Source: WHSW01 sp963842795 (GTDB lineage: Bacteria; Actinomycetota; Thermoleophilia; Solirubrobacterales; 70-9). From it: 64,000 nucleotides of DNA. A model generated the notes under the pieces. It had not been told where the DNA came from. It ran no database searches and saw nothing but the letters and a program-made list of their open reading frames with translations. The stretch spans positions 248,001 to 312,000 of the forward strand of contig CAWJHV010000041.1 in NCBI GenBank assembly GCA_963842795.1. Reading direction: 5' to 3'. Made by a program: the position numbers and the translations under genes. Shown in pieces: positions 33,642 through 42,125 of this stretch. Positions within the stretch are counted from its first letter, which is position 1, and every line of letters begins with the position of its first letter.

Positions 33642-34743
33642 CTACCCCTTCGGGGTGGTTGTCAAAAGCGCGCCGATCCCGGAGACGGTGTCTTCCCAGC
33701 GACGCTCGCTGTCGCGGACGCGGACCGCGCCGGCCGCCAGCTCGGCGCGCAGCGCGTCGTCGGCGAGCCGCTCGATCGCCCGCCGCAGGTCCCCGACGTC
33801 GGGATCCAGCGCCGGGATCCCGGACTTCGCCGTTCCGTTCTCGGTCCCGCCGACCAGGAGGCCGTTGACCTCGTCGGCGATCGCCTCGTTCATCGGCGGC
33901 GCGTCGTTGGTGACCGCCGGCATGCCGAAGGCGATCGCCTCGTACAGCGGCAGCCCCAGGCCCTCCCAGCGGGCGGGTGCGACGCGTGACGTCGCAGCTC
34001 GCAACCTCGCGCAGGTGCTCGGCCGTCGGCTGGTCGGCCAGGCGGAGCTCGATCCGCGGGTCCCGGGCCGCCGCATCGCCGGCCGCCCGGACCTGCTTGC
34101 GGTCGACCTGGGCCTTGACCACCAGCCGCAGGCGGCGATCGGTGGTCCCCTCAAAGGCCTCGAGCACGGCCTCGAGCGGCTTGCGGTGGCCGAGGAAGCC
34201 GCCGGGGAAGACGTAGGTCACGGTCTCGGGGTTCGCAGGTCGCTCGACCGCCTCGCCGACCTCGATCAGCTCGGGGTGGCAGCCCCAGCTCACGTAGGGC
34301 GTCTCCAGCCCCATCGTGCGGTAGCGCTCCTGCTCGGCGCGGGTGAGCGAGTAGACGACGTCGTACGCCTCGCGGGCCCCGGCGACGTGGTCGGCGGTGA
34401 AGTGCTCCCAGACGAAGCGGCCGACGGTCAGCACGCCGCGTGCCCGCAGTTGCGCGAGCTCGTCGAACTGGTAGTTCTGGTCGCAGAACACAGCCTCGAT
34501 CCCGTTCTCGCCGACCCAGCGCTCGTATTCGTCGAGGGTCACGTCGTAGGCAGACGCCTCGGTGATCCCGGGCTGGTCCCAGACGTCGTCGCGGTCGAGG
34601 GCCCCAGGTCGCGGGCCGCGCTCCTTCTTCGGCCGCGCGAGGACGAAGGTCTGGTGGCCGAGCTGGTCGAGCGCCGAGCGCAGCTGCCGGCCGACCACGG
34701 GCTGGCCGCGGTTGAACCACTTGGTGACGACGCCGACGCGCAT
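33642..34743 (-). pseudogene. Glycosyltransferase family 4-like gene with a +1 frameshift
   Basis: The 5' part (34743 down to about 33988) encodes residues homologous to the intact neighbour (MRVGVVTKWFNRGQPVV... LRLVVKAQVDRKQVRA...LREVASCDV). The frame then drifts into nonsense, while the homologous continuation (VAPARWEGLGLPLYEAIAFG, VNGLLVGG) is read in another frame to the stop at 33642. One extra base near 33984-33988 explains the break exactly. The region lost is the C-terminal Rossmann lobe with the EGLGLPLYE sugar-nucleotide motif. Either the gene is inactive, or the base is an assembly or sequencing error. The start overlaps the preceding gene's stop (TGATG). Confidence 0.8.
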
Positions 34744-35819
34744 CAGGGCGCGAGCAGGCGTTGGAGGCCTTCGACGGTTCGCTGCCACGAGCGCTCGCCG
34801 TCGCGGAGCCCGATCGCGCCGCCGGCGAGGCGCTCGCGCTCGGAGGGGTCGCCGAGGCGCTCGATCGCCTCGGTGAGCTGGGCGAAGTCGGGGTCGAACG
34901 CGGGGATGCCCGAGCCGGCCTCCCCCCAGGGCACCGAATCGACGCAGATCCCGTTGACGCCGTCGAGGACGATCTCGTTCATCGGCGGCGAGTCGTTGGT
35001 GATCGACGGCATGCCGAAGGCGACCGCTTCGTAAAGGGGCAGCCCGAGGCCCTCCCAGCGCGAGGGCGAGAGGCAGACGTGGCAGCCGGCGAACTGGCGC
35101 AGGTGCTCGTCGGTCGGCCGGTCCTCGAGCTCGATCCGCACCCGCGGGTCGCCCCCGGCCGCCTTCTCGAGCTTGCCCGCCTTGCGGTCGACCTGGCCGC
35201 GGATCAGCAGGCGCAGGTGGTCGCCCCGGGCGCGGACGAACGACTCGACGATCTCGGGGAACGGCTTGCGCTTGCCCATGAAGCTTCCGGGGACGTAGAA
35301 CCAGATCTCCTCCGCCGAGCGCTCGACGCCCTCCGCGACGGCGATCAGCTCCGGATGGCAGCCCCAGGTGAGCAGCGGGCTCTCGATTCCGAGGCCGCGG
35401 TAGCGCTCCTGCTCGGCCCGGGTGAACGAGTAGATCGTCTCGTAGGCGTCGCGCGCCGGGCCGGCGTCCTCGGGGGCGAAGCTCTCCCAGACGAAGCGGC
35501 CGATCGTCCGCACGCCGTTGCGGCGCAGGGCGCCGATCTCCGCGAACTGGTCGTTCTGGTCGGTGAGCACGACCTCGAGCGAGTTGTCCGAGGCCCAGCG
35601 CTCGTATTCGGCGAGCGGGATGTCCGCCTCGGAGCTCTCGGTGACCCCGGGCTGGTCCCAGACCGGGTCGGCGACCCGCTCCTGCTGCGCGCGCGGGCCC
35701 TTGCCCTGCTTCGCGAGCACGAAGGTCTCGTGGCCGAGGGCGTCGAGAGCCGAGCGGATCTGGCGGGTGACCACCGCCTGTCCGCTAGCGAACCATTTGC
35801 TCACCAGCCCGATGCGCAT
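34743..35819 (-). CDS. Glycosyltransferase, GT4-like (intact)
   Basis: In this 358-aa protein the N-terminal lobe has MRIGLVSKWFASGQAVVTRQIRSAL and YETIYSFTRAEQERYRGLGI; the C-terminal lobe has FYVPGSFMGKRKPF, LRLLIRGQVDRK and SPSRWEGLGLPLYEAVAFGMP, whose E-x7-E pattern is the donor-binding motif of GT-B retaining enzymes. It should be cytoplasmic and transfer a sugar from a nucleotide donor. Paralogues are the frameshifted gene just downstream and the gene at 48627-49709. It lies 8 bp after a sulfotransferase stop. Confidence 0.87.
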   Translation of the reverse strand: MRIGLVSKWFASGQAVVTRQIRSALDALGHETFVLAKQGKGPRAQQERVADPVWDQPGVTESSEADIPLAEYERWASDNSLEVVLTDQNDQFAEIGALRRNGVRTIGRFVWESFAPEDAGPARDAYETIYSFTRAEQERYRGLGIESPLLTWGCHPELIAVAEGVERSAEEIWFYVPGSFMGKRKPFPEIVESFVRARGDHLRLLIRGQVDRKAGKLEKAAGGDPRVRIELEDRPTDEHLRQFAGCHVCLSPSRWEGLGLPLYEAVAFGMPSITNDSPPMNEIVLDGVNGICVDSVPWGEAGSGIPAFDPDFAQLTEAIERLGDPSERERLAGGAIGLRDGERSWQRTVEGLQRLLAP

Positions 35820-35827
35820 GGCTCCCC

Positions 35828-36772
35828 TTACGCCGCTTCGATCAGCGCTGTCGCCCGCTTGACCGCGTCGGTTCCGGTCGGGTAGCCGAGCTCGTCGAGC
35901 AGGTCGCCGGCGACCGTCTCGAACTCCTCGCGCTGCTCGGCGCTCATCTGCGTGCGCCAGCGGGCGACCCGGTCGGCGGTCGGCGGCTGGGTGGTCATCG
36001 CGTGCGTGGCCATCCGCCGCTCGACGCTGAGCTCCTTGGCCCGGCCCTCGGCCGGCAGCGCTCGCGCCATCTCGGCCAGCCGGTCGGCGGAGCGCTCGTA
36101 GTAGTTCAGCAGCGTGTCGTCCCAGGGCAGCTCGATGAACTCGCACACCCGGCGCAGCGTCGGCTCGGTCTCGAGGATCAGGTCCTCGTAGCGGACCTCG
36201 GTGTAGTGCTTCAGCTTCGGCGAGTCCTCGCGCGCCTTGGTGATCTTCTTACGCCAGCGGCGGGCGACGTCGGCGACCTCGACGTCCCGGACGGTGCGGT
36301 CGAGGACCGAGAGGGCCACGTCGCGCCCGTCGCGGATCACGTGCACGAACCGCGCCTCGCCGAGCGCGCGCTGGATCAGCTTCATCTTCTGCACGTAGGT
36401 CGGCGTCTTCTCGCCCCAGCGGGGCTTGCCCTGCTGCTCGGTGTAGGCGGCGTAGAAGGTGCGGACCGCGGGGCCGGGCTTGATCTCGGGCAGCGCCCGC
36501 AGCCGGGCGAGCATCTCCTCGTCGGAGAAGCCGAAGTCCCCCCACTCGCGGGCCGACTTCATCGCCTCCAGCGCGTCCTCGGGCGTCGCGCCCGGCTCCT
36601 TGGCGGCCTTGATCAGGTCGGGGACGAAGTGGGTCTCCGGCGGGATCGTCAGGTCGGGATGGGCGTCGAGCATCATCCGCAGCAGCGTCGTGCCGGAGCG
36701 GTTCATGCCGACGACGAACGGCACCGGCTCGCGGCGCGCGTCGTCCTTTCTCAGCCTTGAAAGCAGTCCCAT
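35828..36772 (-). CDS. Sulfotransferase (Sulfotransfer_3 type)
   Basis: The 314-aa paralogue in the sulfotransferase cluster has its PAPS loop at FVVGMNRSGTTLLRMMLDAHP (about 18-38), 3'-phosphate segment ARFVHVIRDGRDVALSVLDR, WGEKTPTYVQKMKL and EVRYEDLILETEPTLRRVCEF. The last 60 residues (TADRVARWRTQMSAEQREEFETV) match the other copies. A 97-bp gap separates it from the preceding copy, the largest in the run, and contains an imperfectly placed 7-bp stem (GGACCCC/GGGGTCC at 36787-36816). Confidence 0.87.
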   Translation of the reverse strand: MGLLSRLRKDDARREPVPFVVGMNRSGTTLLRMMLDAHPDLTIPPETHFVPDLIKAAKEPGATPEDALEAMKSAREWGDFGFSDEEMLARLRALPEIKPGPAVRTFYAAYTEQQGKPRWGEKTPTYVQKMKLIQRALGEARFVHVIRDGRDVALSVLDRTVRDVEVADVARRWRKKITKAREDSPKLKHYTEVRYEDLILETEPTLRRVCEFIELPWDDTLLNYYERSADRLAEMARALPAEGRAKELSVERRMATHAMTTQPPTADRVARWRTQMSAEQREEFETVAGDLLDELGYPTGTDAVKRATALIEAA

Positions 36773-36869
36773 GGGCTATCAGCCGCGGACCCCGGTGAGG
36801 GCGGGGGCAGGGGTCCGAGGCGAGGGAATCAGGATGGCAGAGAGCGGCGGCGAATGTCGCGCCGGACCG

Positions 36870-37937
36870 CTAATCCCGCTTGATCACGCGGCTGAACTTG
36901 GTCGTCCCCGAGTTGTCCGAGCCGCGCTCGGTGCGCGACTTCGACCGCGCCCACTCCTCCGGCGGCAGCCAGTTCTCCTTCGGGGTCGCGGTCTCGTAGC
37001 CCAGGTCCGCCAGCAGGTACCCGGCCGCCTGCTCGAACTCGTTGTTGTCCTCCGCGCTCATCTCCCGCTTCCAGACCGCCACGCGGTCGGCCTGCGGGGG
37101 CTCGGTGGTCAGCGCGTGCGCCTCGACGCGCTCCCCGGCCTCGCGCTCGGGCCTGCCCTTGCGGCCCCGCTGCGCGGGCAGCGCGCCGGCCATCTCCTCG
37201 AGCCGCTCGGCGGCGCGCTCGTGGTAGTCGAGCATCGCCGGGTCGTAGTCGAGCTCGACGTGGTCGCACACCCGGCGCAGGACGCTCTCGGTGTCTCCGA
37301 TCAGGTCCTCGTAGCGGACCTCGAGGTAGCCCTCGATCTCCTCGGCGTCGATCCGCGATTTGACGATCCGCTTCCGCCACCGGCGCGCCATCTCGCGGCC
37401 GGGAATCGGATCCTTGCCGCGCTTCGCGATCCGCGCGTTCTGCGAGAGGCCGGCGTCGCGGCCGTCGCGGATCACGTGGATGTAGCGGGCCTCCGGGAGC
37501 GTGTTCTGGATCTTCTTCATCTTCCGCACGTAGTCGGGCGTCTTGTCGCCCCAGCGCGTCTTGCCGTGACGCTCGGCGTAGAGCAGGTAGAAGGCGCGCA
37601 GCGCGTCGGTGGTGTTGAAGGGCTTGACAGCGCCCATCGCCGCCAGCACCTCGTCCTCGGTGAGGCCGAAGTCGTTCCAGCGCCGGTGGGAGTCGTCGCG
37701 GATCGCCCTCAGCGCCAGCTTCGGGGTGAACCGCAGGCGACCCGAGGCCTGGATGAACTGGGGGATGAAATGTGTCTCCGGAGGCATCGCGAGCTGCGGG
37801 TGGGCGTCGAGCATCATCCGCAGCAGGGTCGTCCCCGAACGCCCGACGCCGACCACGAACGGCGCCGGCGCCGTCGGCTCCGATCGCGGCCGCAGTCGCT
37901 TGTAGCGCAGGTATTTGATCGAGTAGTCGAGAGCCAT
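36870..37937 (-). CDS. Sulfotransferase (Sulfotransfer_3 type), with basic C-terminal extension
   Basis: The product is 355 aa. Conserved blocks: FVVGVGRSGTTLLRMMLDAHP (about 27-47), RYIHVIRDGRDAGLSQNARI, WGDKTPDYVRKMKK, LEVRYEDLIGDTESVLRRVCDH and ADRVAVWKREMSAEDNNEFEQ. Beyond the shared end it has about 40 extra basic residues (WARSKSRTERGSDN...RVIKRD). It follows the purQ-coupled copy by 12 bp and is likely in the same transcript. Which acceptor each copy uses cannot be told; divergence in the central helices suggests different acceptors. Confidence 0.87.
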   Translation of the reverse strand: MALDYSIKYLRYKRLRPRSEPTAPAPFVVGVGRSGTTLLRMMLDAHPQLAMPPETHFIPQFIQASGRLRFTPKLALRAIRDDSHRRWNDFGLTEDEVLAAMGAVKPFNTTDALRAFYLLYAERHGKTRWGDKTPDYVRKMKKIQNTLPEARYIHVIRDGRDAGLSQNARIAKRGKDPIPGREMARRWRKRIVKSRIDAEEIEGYLEVRYEDLIGDTESVLRRVCDHVELDYDPAMLDYHERAAERLEEMAGALPAQRGRKGRPEREAGERVEAHALTTEPPQADRVAVWKREMSAEDNNEFEQAAGYLLADLGYETATPKENWLPPEEWARSKSRTERGSDNSGTTKFSRVIKRD

Positions 37938-37949
37938 GTGGAGGGCCGC

Positions 37950-38852
37950 TCAGGATGGCACGTCGTAGCCGAGCTCCGCGAGCAGGGTACCTGCGACCGC
38001 CTCGAACGAGTCTCGATCGGCCGCGCTCATCTCCGCCCGCCAGGCGCCGACCCGCTCGCCCGTCGGCGGCCGGGTGGTCAGCGCGTGCGCCGCAACCCGC
38101 TCCTCGCCCGGACGCCCGCGGCGCGTCTCGGCCGGGGCCAGGTCCCCGAGCTCGGCCAGCCGCCCGCCGGCCCGCTCGTGATAGCGCAGCATCGCCGGGT
38201 CGTAGTCGAGCTCGATCAGCTCGCAGACCCGCCTCAGCGACGGCTCGGGATCGGCGACCAGGTCCTCGTAGCGGAGCTCGAGGTAGCGGCCACGAAGGCG
38301 CTTGGCCTGCCGGCGGGCGCGCTCGATTCGCCGCCTCCAGAGCTCGGCGATCTCTGCCATCTGCTTGCCCTCGCCCATCCCGCGCGCGAGCCGCGAGAGG
38401 GCGACGTCGCGCCCGTCCCGGAGCAGGTGCACGAACCGCGCCTCGGCGAGCGCCCCCGCGATCGGCCGCATCCTCTTGACGTAGCCGGGCGTCTTGTCCC
38501 CCCAGCGCGGCTTGCCCGCCGCCTCGGCGCAGAGGGCGTAGAAGGCGCGCGCGACGCCGGCCGCGTCCTCGGCGCCGTCCTCCGCGACCCTCCGGCGCAG
38601 GTCGTCGGGGTCGAGCCCGAAGTCGCCCCAGGTGCGGGCGCCGACGATCGTCGCCACAAGCTCCTCGGCCGCCGAGCCGGCGTCGCCGCCCTCGATCAGC
38701 TCGGGGAGGAAGTGGGTCTCCGGCGGGATCGTCAGCTGCGGGTGAGCGTCGAGCATCATCCGCAGCAGGGTCGTCCCCGAGCGCCCGACGCCGACCACGA
38801 ACGGCGCCGGCGGCTGCGGTCGATCCCGCCGCCGCCGGGAGAGGGGGCTCAC
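37950..38852 (-). CDS. Sulfotransferase (Sulfotransfer_3 type) translationally coupled to purQ
   Basis: The 300-aa product from GTG 38852 overlaps the purQ stop in a GTGA arrangement. Blocks are FVVGVGRSGTTLLRMMLDAHP (about 15-35), RFVHLLRDGRDVALSRLARG, WGDKTPGYVKRMRPI, LELRYEDLVADPEPSLRRVCEL and GERVGAWRAEMSAADRDSFEAV. It is the closest to the purine genes of the tandem copies and has the shortest N-terminus, beginning almost at the PAPS loop. A long open frame continues upstream through purQ in another frame but has no coding meaning. Confidence 0.86.
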   Translation of the reverse strand: MSPLSRRRRDRPQPPAPFVVGVGRSGTTLLRMMLDAHPQLTIPPETHFLPELIEGGDAGSAAEELVATIVGARTWGDFGLDPDDLRRRVAEDGAEDAAGVARAFYALCAEAAGKPRWGDKTPGYVKRMRPIAGALAEARFVHLLRDGRDVALSRLARGMGEGKQMAEIAELWRRRIERARRQAKRLRGRYLELRYEDLVADPEPSLRRVCELIELDYDPAMLRYHERAGGRLAELGDLAPAETRRGRPGEERVAAHALTTRPPTGERVGAWRAEMSAADRDSFEAVAGTLLAELGYDVPS

Positions 38853-39517
38853 GCCGGGGCGGCGACGGCGCTCAGCGACTCGAACAGCCGCAGCCCGTCG
38901 GCCGACCCGGTGAGCGGATCGACCGCGTGCTCGGGATGCGGCATCAGCCCGACCACGTTGCCGCGCTCGTTGCAGACCCCGGCGACGTCGGCCACCGAGC
39001 CGTTCGGATTCTGGCCCGGCGCGTAGCGGAAGACGACCTGGTCGCGGGCCTCGATCTCGGCCAGCAGCTCGGCGGGCGCGAACCAGCGGCCGCTCATGTG
39101 CTTGACAGGGACCGAGAGGGCCTCCCCGACCTCGCAGCCGCCGGTCGCCACCGTCCCGGCGTTGACCACCTCGATCCCGACCTGGCGGCAGACGAACCGC
39201 AGGCCCTCGTTCGGCAGCAGGGCGCCCGGCAGCAGGCCCGCTTCGCAGAGGACCTGGAAGCCGTTGCAGATGCCCAGCACCGGCCCGCCCCGGTCGGCGA
39301 ACGCGGCCACCGCCTCCATCGCGGGGGCGAAGCGGGCGATCGCGCCGGCCCGCAGGTAGTCCCCGTAGGAGAAGCCGCCCGGGACGACGACGACGTCGAT
39401 GCCCGAGAGGTCGGTATCGCCGTGCCAGACCAGCTCGGCCTCGCCCACCCGTTCGCAGGCGAGCACCGCATCGCGCTCGTCGCACGACCCCGGAAACTGA
39501 AGGACTCCGAACCTCAT
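38849..39517 (-). CDS. purQ: Phosphoribosylformylglycinamidine synthase glutaminase PurQ
   Basis: The 222-aa class I glutamine amidotransferase supplies ammonia to PurL. The nucleophile elbow is GICNGFQVL (Cys), with HPEHAVDP supplying the catalytic His-Glu pair; VVVPGGFSYGDYLRAGAIA is the oxyanion strand. Length and start (ATG 39517) are normal. The start overlaps the purS stop (ATGA) and the stop overlaps the sulfotransferase start. Confidence 0.97.
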   Translation of the reverse strand: MRFGVLQFPGSCDERDAVLACERVGEAELVWHGDTDLSGIDVVVVPGGFSYGDYLRAGAIARFAPAMEAVAAFADRGGPVLGICNGFQVLCEAGLLPGALLPNEGLRFVCRQVGIEVVNAGTVATGGCEVGEALSVPVKHMSGRWFAPAELLAEIEARDQVVFRYAPGQNPNGSVADVAGVCNERGNVVGLMPHPEHAVDPLTGSADGLRLFESLSAVAAPA

Positions 39518-39750
39518 CCCTCTGCCGGCGCGGCGGGCAGGATCTCGTAGTCCTCGATCAGCGGGTTCGCCAGCAGCTGCTCGCAGAGCCGCGCGAGATC
39601 GGCGTCGTCATCGGCCTCGAGCTCGACCATGCGCCCGACTCGGACGTGGGAGATGCCCTCGAACCCGAGCGCCGGCAGCGCCCGTTCGACCGCCTTGCCC
39701 TGAGGGTCGAGGATGCCCTCCTTGGGGCGAATCAGCACCCGCGCCTTCAC
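39514..39750 (-). CDS. purS: Phosphoribosylformylglycinamidine synthase subunit PurS
   Basis: The 78-aa PurS subunit bridges PurL and PurQ and channels ammonia. It has ARVLIRPKEGILDPQGKAVERAL and VRVGRMVELEAD, typical of the family. GTG 39750 lies 7 bases after a TAGGCT -10 and lacks a ribosome site, so it is probably read from a leaderless message and may start the purSQ-sulfotransferase transcript. Confidence 0.94.
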   Translation of the reverse strand: MKARVLIRPKEGILDPQGKAVERALPALGFEGISHVRVGRMVELEADDDADLARLCEQLLANPLIEDYEILPAAPAEG

Positions 39751-39757
39751 CCGTCTG

Positions 39758-39763
39758 AGCCTA
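39758..39763 (-). promoter_or_regulatory. Leaderless -10 (TAGGCT) for purS and downstream genes
   Basis: TAGGCT on the minus strand ends 7 bases before the purS GTG. It lies in the 43-bp gap after the preceding sulfotransferase, so purS-purQ-sulfotransferase genes can be transcribed separately from purC. Confidence 0.5.
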
Positions 39764-39793
39764 GTGGACCGTCCGGCGACCGCAGGGCGGCGC

Positions 39794-40798
39794 TCAGCGC
39801 TCGCCGAGACGTCGCCGGGCCCGCCCCATGATGCCCGCGAGCCGTGACCGCGGCGGTGGCGGCGTGAGGTCGAGCGGCTCCCCGGGCGGCGGCTCGAGCT
39901 CGAGGATCTCGGCGTAGCCGGCCGCCTCGAGCTCGGGCTCCATCTTCACCAGGCGCGCCGCGCGGGCCCAGCGGACGTCGTCGCCGAGGTGGATCTCGGC
40001 GTCCCGGCGCAGGTTCTGAGCCGCCCACTCCGCGACCCGTTCAGGCAGCGGGCGGCCGCCGAGCGAGTAGATCCGCTCGAGCTCGGGACGCGGGTCGGCG
40101 CGCAGGTCCTCGAGCCGGACCAGCGCGTAGCGGTCGCCGAACAGCCGCGGCCCGTCGCCGCCGGTGGTCTCGAAGGCCGCCTTCCAGACCAGCAGCGGCC
40201 TGATGAAGTCGGGGATGTCGGCCGGCAGGTCGAGGGAGCGCCGGCGCGCGATCAGGTCCTCGGAGATCCGCCGGCTCGACCACAGCCGCCTGCCGGTGCG
40301 GGCGGTGAAGAAGGTCTCGGCGTCGGGATAGATGTCGGTGCGGCGGCGGCGCCCGAGCAGCATCGAGGCGGTGACGGCGCGCGGGTCGCGAACCAGGTGG
40401 ACGACGACGGCGTCCGGGTCGAGCGCGGCCAGCGCCCCGAGCTTGTGATGCAGCCGGGTCTCCTTGATCGCGACGTCGGGCGCCAGGTCGAGCAGGTGGG
40501 CGAGCAGCTCGCGGACGTGATCGGGGAGCTCCGACTCGAGCTCGACCTCCGGGGCCCGCGGGCCGCCCCAGTTGAAGAGCTCGATCTGCAGCTGCGCGAA
40601 GCGCTCGCGCCGGAACTCCTCGCGCAGCTCGCGCGTCTCGGCCGAGAGGTCGGTGTCGTGGACCCCGCTACCGCCGCCGATCGTCTCGGAGTCCTCGCGC
40701 AGCGGCTCGTAGAAGCAGCGCAGGTCGGGGTCCTCCGAGAGGGCGTCGTAGAGGATCGTCGTGCCGGAGCGGCGCAGGCCGAGGACGAAGACGTTCAT
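39794..40798 (-). CDS. P-loop sulfotransferase-like protein between purC and purS
   Basis: The 334-aa protein is more distant from the four tandem copies. It begins directly with MNVFVLGLRRSGTTILYDAL, the 5'-phosphosulfate loop, and has VVVHLVRDPRAVTASMLLGR as the 3'-phosphate segment, RLFGDRYALVRLEDLRADP for the YEDL block, and a Pro/Arg-rich tail. A second conserved Arg/Trp-rich section (RRLWSSRRISEDLIARR) precedes it. It is placed 28 bp after purC and 43 bp before purS on the same strand. Transferase activity is inferred; the acceptor is unknown. Confidence 0.8.
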   Translation of the reverse strand: MNVFVLGLRRSGTTILYDALSEDPDLRCFYEPLREDSETIGGGSGVHDTDLSAETRELREEFRRERFAQLQIELFNWGGPRAPEVELESELPDHVRELLAHLLDLAPDVAIKETRLHHKLGALAALDPDAVVVHLVRDPRAVTASMLLGRRRRTDIYPDAETFFTARTGRRLWSSRRISEDLIARRRSLDLPADIPDFIRPLLVWKAAFETTGGDGPRLFGDRYALVRLEDLRADPRPELERIYSLGGRPLPERVAEWAAQNLRRDAEIHLGDDVRWARAARLVKMEPELEAAGYAEILELEPPPGEPLDLTPPPPRSRLAGIMGRARRRLGER

Positions 40799-40826
40799 CG
40801 GTCCAGGCTACGGAGGCCGGCGATCG

Positions 40827-41678
40827 TCAGAGGTCGCGGCCGGTGATCCGCTCGTAGGCCTCGACGTACTTCGAGCGCGTGTTCGCGACCACGTCCTCGG
40901 GCAGCTCGGGGCCCGGGGGCGTGTGGTCCCACCCGGACTGGTCGAGCCAATCGCGGACGTACTGCTTGTCGAAGGAGGCCTGCGGGCGCCCCGACTCGTA
41001 GTCGTCCGCGGGCCAGAAGCGCGACGAGTCGGGTGTCAGCACCTCGTCGCCGAGCACCACCTCGGCCCCCGGGGTCGAGCCGAACTCGAACTTCGTGTCG
41101 GCGATGATGATCCCGCGCTCGGCGGCGTGGTCGCGGGCGTGCTCGTAGAGCTCCAGGGTGACCCGCCGCAGCTCCTCCATCAGCGCCCGGTCGCCGATCA
41201 GCTCGGCGGCCCGGTCGAAGTCGATGTTCTCGTCGTGCTCACCGAGCTCGGCCTTGGTCGCCGGGGTGAAGATCGGCCCCGGCAGCGGCGCCGACTCGGT
41301 CAGGCCCTCGGGCAGCTCGATCCCGCAGACGGCGCCCGTCTCGCGGTACTCGCGCCAGCCCGAGCCGGAGAGGTAGCCGCGAGCGACGCACTCCACCGGG
41401 TACATCTGCAGCCGCTTCACCCGCAGCGCCCGTCCTGCGACCTCGCCGGGGACGTCGTCGGAGCGGTAGTGGTTGGGGCAGATGTGGCGGGTGGTCTCGA
41501 ACCAGAACACCGACATCTGCGTCAGCACCCGTCCCTTGTCCGGGATCGCGGTGGGGAGGACGACGTCGTAGGCCGAGATCCGGTCGGAGGCGACCATCAG
41601 CAGGTCGTCCTCGACCTCGTACATCTCGCGCACCTTGCCCGAGGAGTGGAGGCGGAGGTCCGCAAGGGCGCCGGGCAT
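40827..41678 (-). CDS. purC: SAICAR synthetase PurC
   Basis: The 283-aa enzyme joins aspartate to CAIR with ATP. It has SGKVREMYEV, LLMVASDRISAYDVVLPTAIPDKG, the VECVARGYLSGSGW motif and IIIADTKFEFG near the metal site. A TAGCAT hexamer ends 8 bases before ATG 41678 (41687-41692), so it too is probably leaderless. It is the first gene of the run that continues into the sulfotransferases and is divergent from csoR. Confidence 0.96.
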   Translation of the reverse strand: MPGALADLRLHSSGKVREMYEVEDDLLMVASDRISAYDVVLPTAIPDKGRVLTQMSVFWFETTRHICPNHYRSDDVPGEVAGRALRVKRLQMYPVECVARGYLSGSGWREYRETGAVCGIELPEGLTESAPLPGPIFTPATKAELGEHDENIDFDRAAELIGDRALMEELRRVTLELYEHARDHAAERGIIIADTKFEFGSTPGAEVVLGDEVLTPDSSRFWPADDYESGRPQASFDKQYVRDWLDQSGWDHTPPGPELPEDVVANTRSKYVEAYERITGRDL

Positions 41679-41686
41679 CGCGGGCG

Positions 41687-41692
41687 ATGCTA
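41687..41692 (-). promoter_or_regulatory. Leaderless -10 (TAGCAT) for purC
   Basis: TAGCAT on the minus strand ends 8 bases before the purC ATG, with no ribosome site in between. Confidence 0.45.
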
Positions 41693-41795
41693 ACGAACCC
41701 GGGCCCGCGCCCCCGGGGCGGGCCGGATCGAGCCCGCATAGAGCGTCCGATTCGGCCGGCGGATGCGGCGGAGCGCGCCGGCGCGGCGGCGATCC

Positions 41796-41812
41796 ATACC
41801 CCGGCCGGGTAT
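41796..41812 (+). promoter_or_regulatory. CsoR-type operator overlapping the csoR promoter
   Basis: A perfect inverted repeat ATACCC-N5-GGGTAT overlaps the start of the -10 hexamer TATAGT (41810-41815). The TACCC/GGGTA half-sites resemble known CsoR operators. The -10 ends 7 bases before the csoR ATG, so the mRNA should be leaderless and self-repressed. Confidence 0.65.
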
Positions 41813-41822
41813 AGTTGCCCTC

Positions 41823-42125
41823 ATGTCACCTGAAGCGCCGCCCGCGGGCTACGTCACCGACAAGCAGGCGATCCTGCGCCGCCTGGCGCGGATCGAGGGT
41901 CAGGTCGGCGGCCTGCGGAGGATGGTCGACGACGAGGCGTACTGCGTCGACGTGCTCACCCAGGTCGCGGCGGTGACGAAGGCGCTCGAGGGCGTCTCGC
42001 TGAAGCTGCTCGCCGACCACACCAACCACTGTGTCCGCGACGCGGTCGAGCGGGGCGGCGCCGACGCCGACGAGAAGGTCGCCGAGCTGCTCACGGCGGT
42101 CGAGCGCTTCGCGAGATCGACCTGA
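41823..42125 (+). CDS. csoR: CsoR-family metal-sensing repressor
   Basis: The 100-aa all-helical DUF156 protein has Cys41, His66 and Cys70, the C-H-C set spaced 25 and 4 residues as in Mycobacterium tuberculosis CsoR (Cys36, His61, Cys65), which binds Cu(I). The ILRRLARIEGQVGGLRRMV helix is the DNA-binding face. It should leave its operator when copper binds. Unusually, the gene is not next to a copper ATPase or chaperone; its stop overlaps the start of a cytochrome P450 (TGATG). Other DUF156 members sense formaldehyde, nickel or persulfide, but their ligand sets differ. Confidence 0.85.
   Translation: MSPEAPPAGYVTDKQAILRRLARIEGQVGGLRRMVDDEAYCVDVLTQVAAVTKALEGVSLKLLADHTNHCVRDAVERGGADADEKVAELLTAVERFARST

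Noticed and set aside
33980..33995. Programmed frameshifting in the glycosyltransferase gene
   Set aside because: There is no slippery heptamer, homopolymer or following stem; the near-identical intact paralogue needs no frameshift.
36787..36816. 7-bp stem between two sulfotransferase genes as a terminator
   Set aside because: The loop is 16 bases, there is no U-tract, and same-strand cluster genes continue on the far side.
32618..38852. Sulfotransferase copies as recombination-prone DNA repeats
   Set aside because: The four copies share protein blocks but not long identical DNA stretches by eye; they are old paralogues, not repeats.
38853..39485. In-frame upstream extension of the purQ-coupled sulfotransferase
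   Set aside because: It runs through purQ in another frame and gives an Arg/Gly-rich sequence without sulfotransferase features; GTG 38852 is the sensible start.
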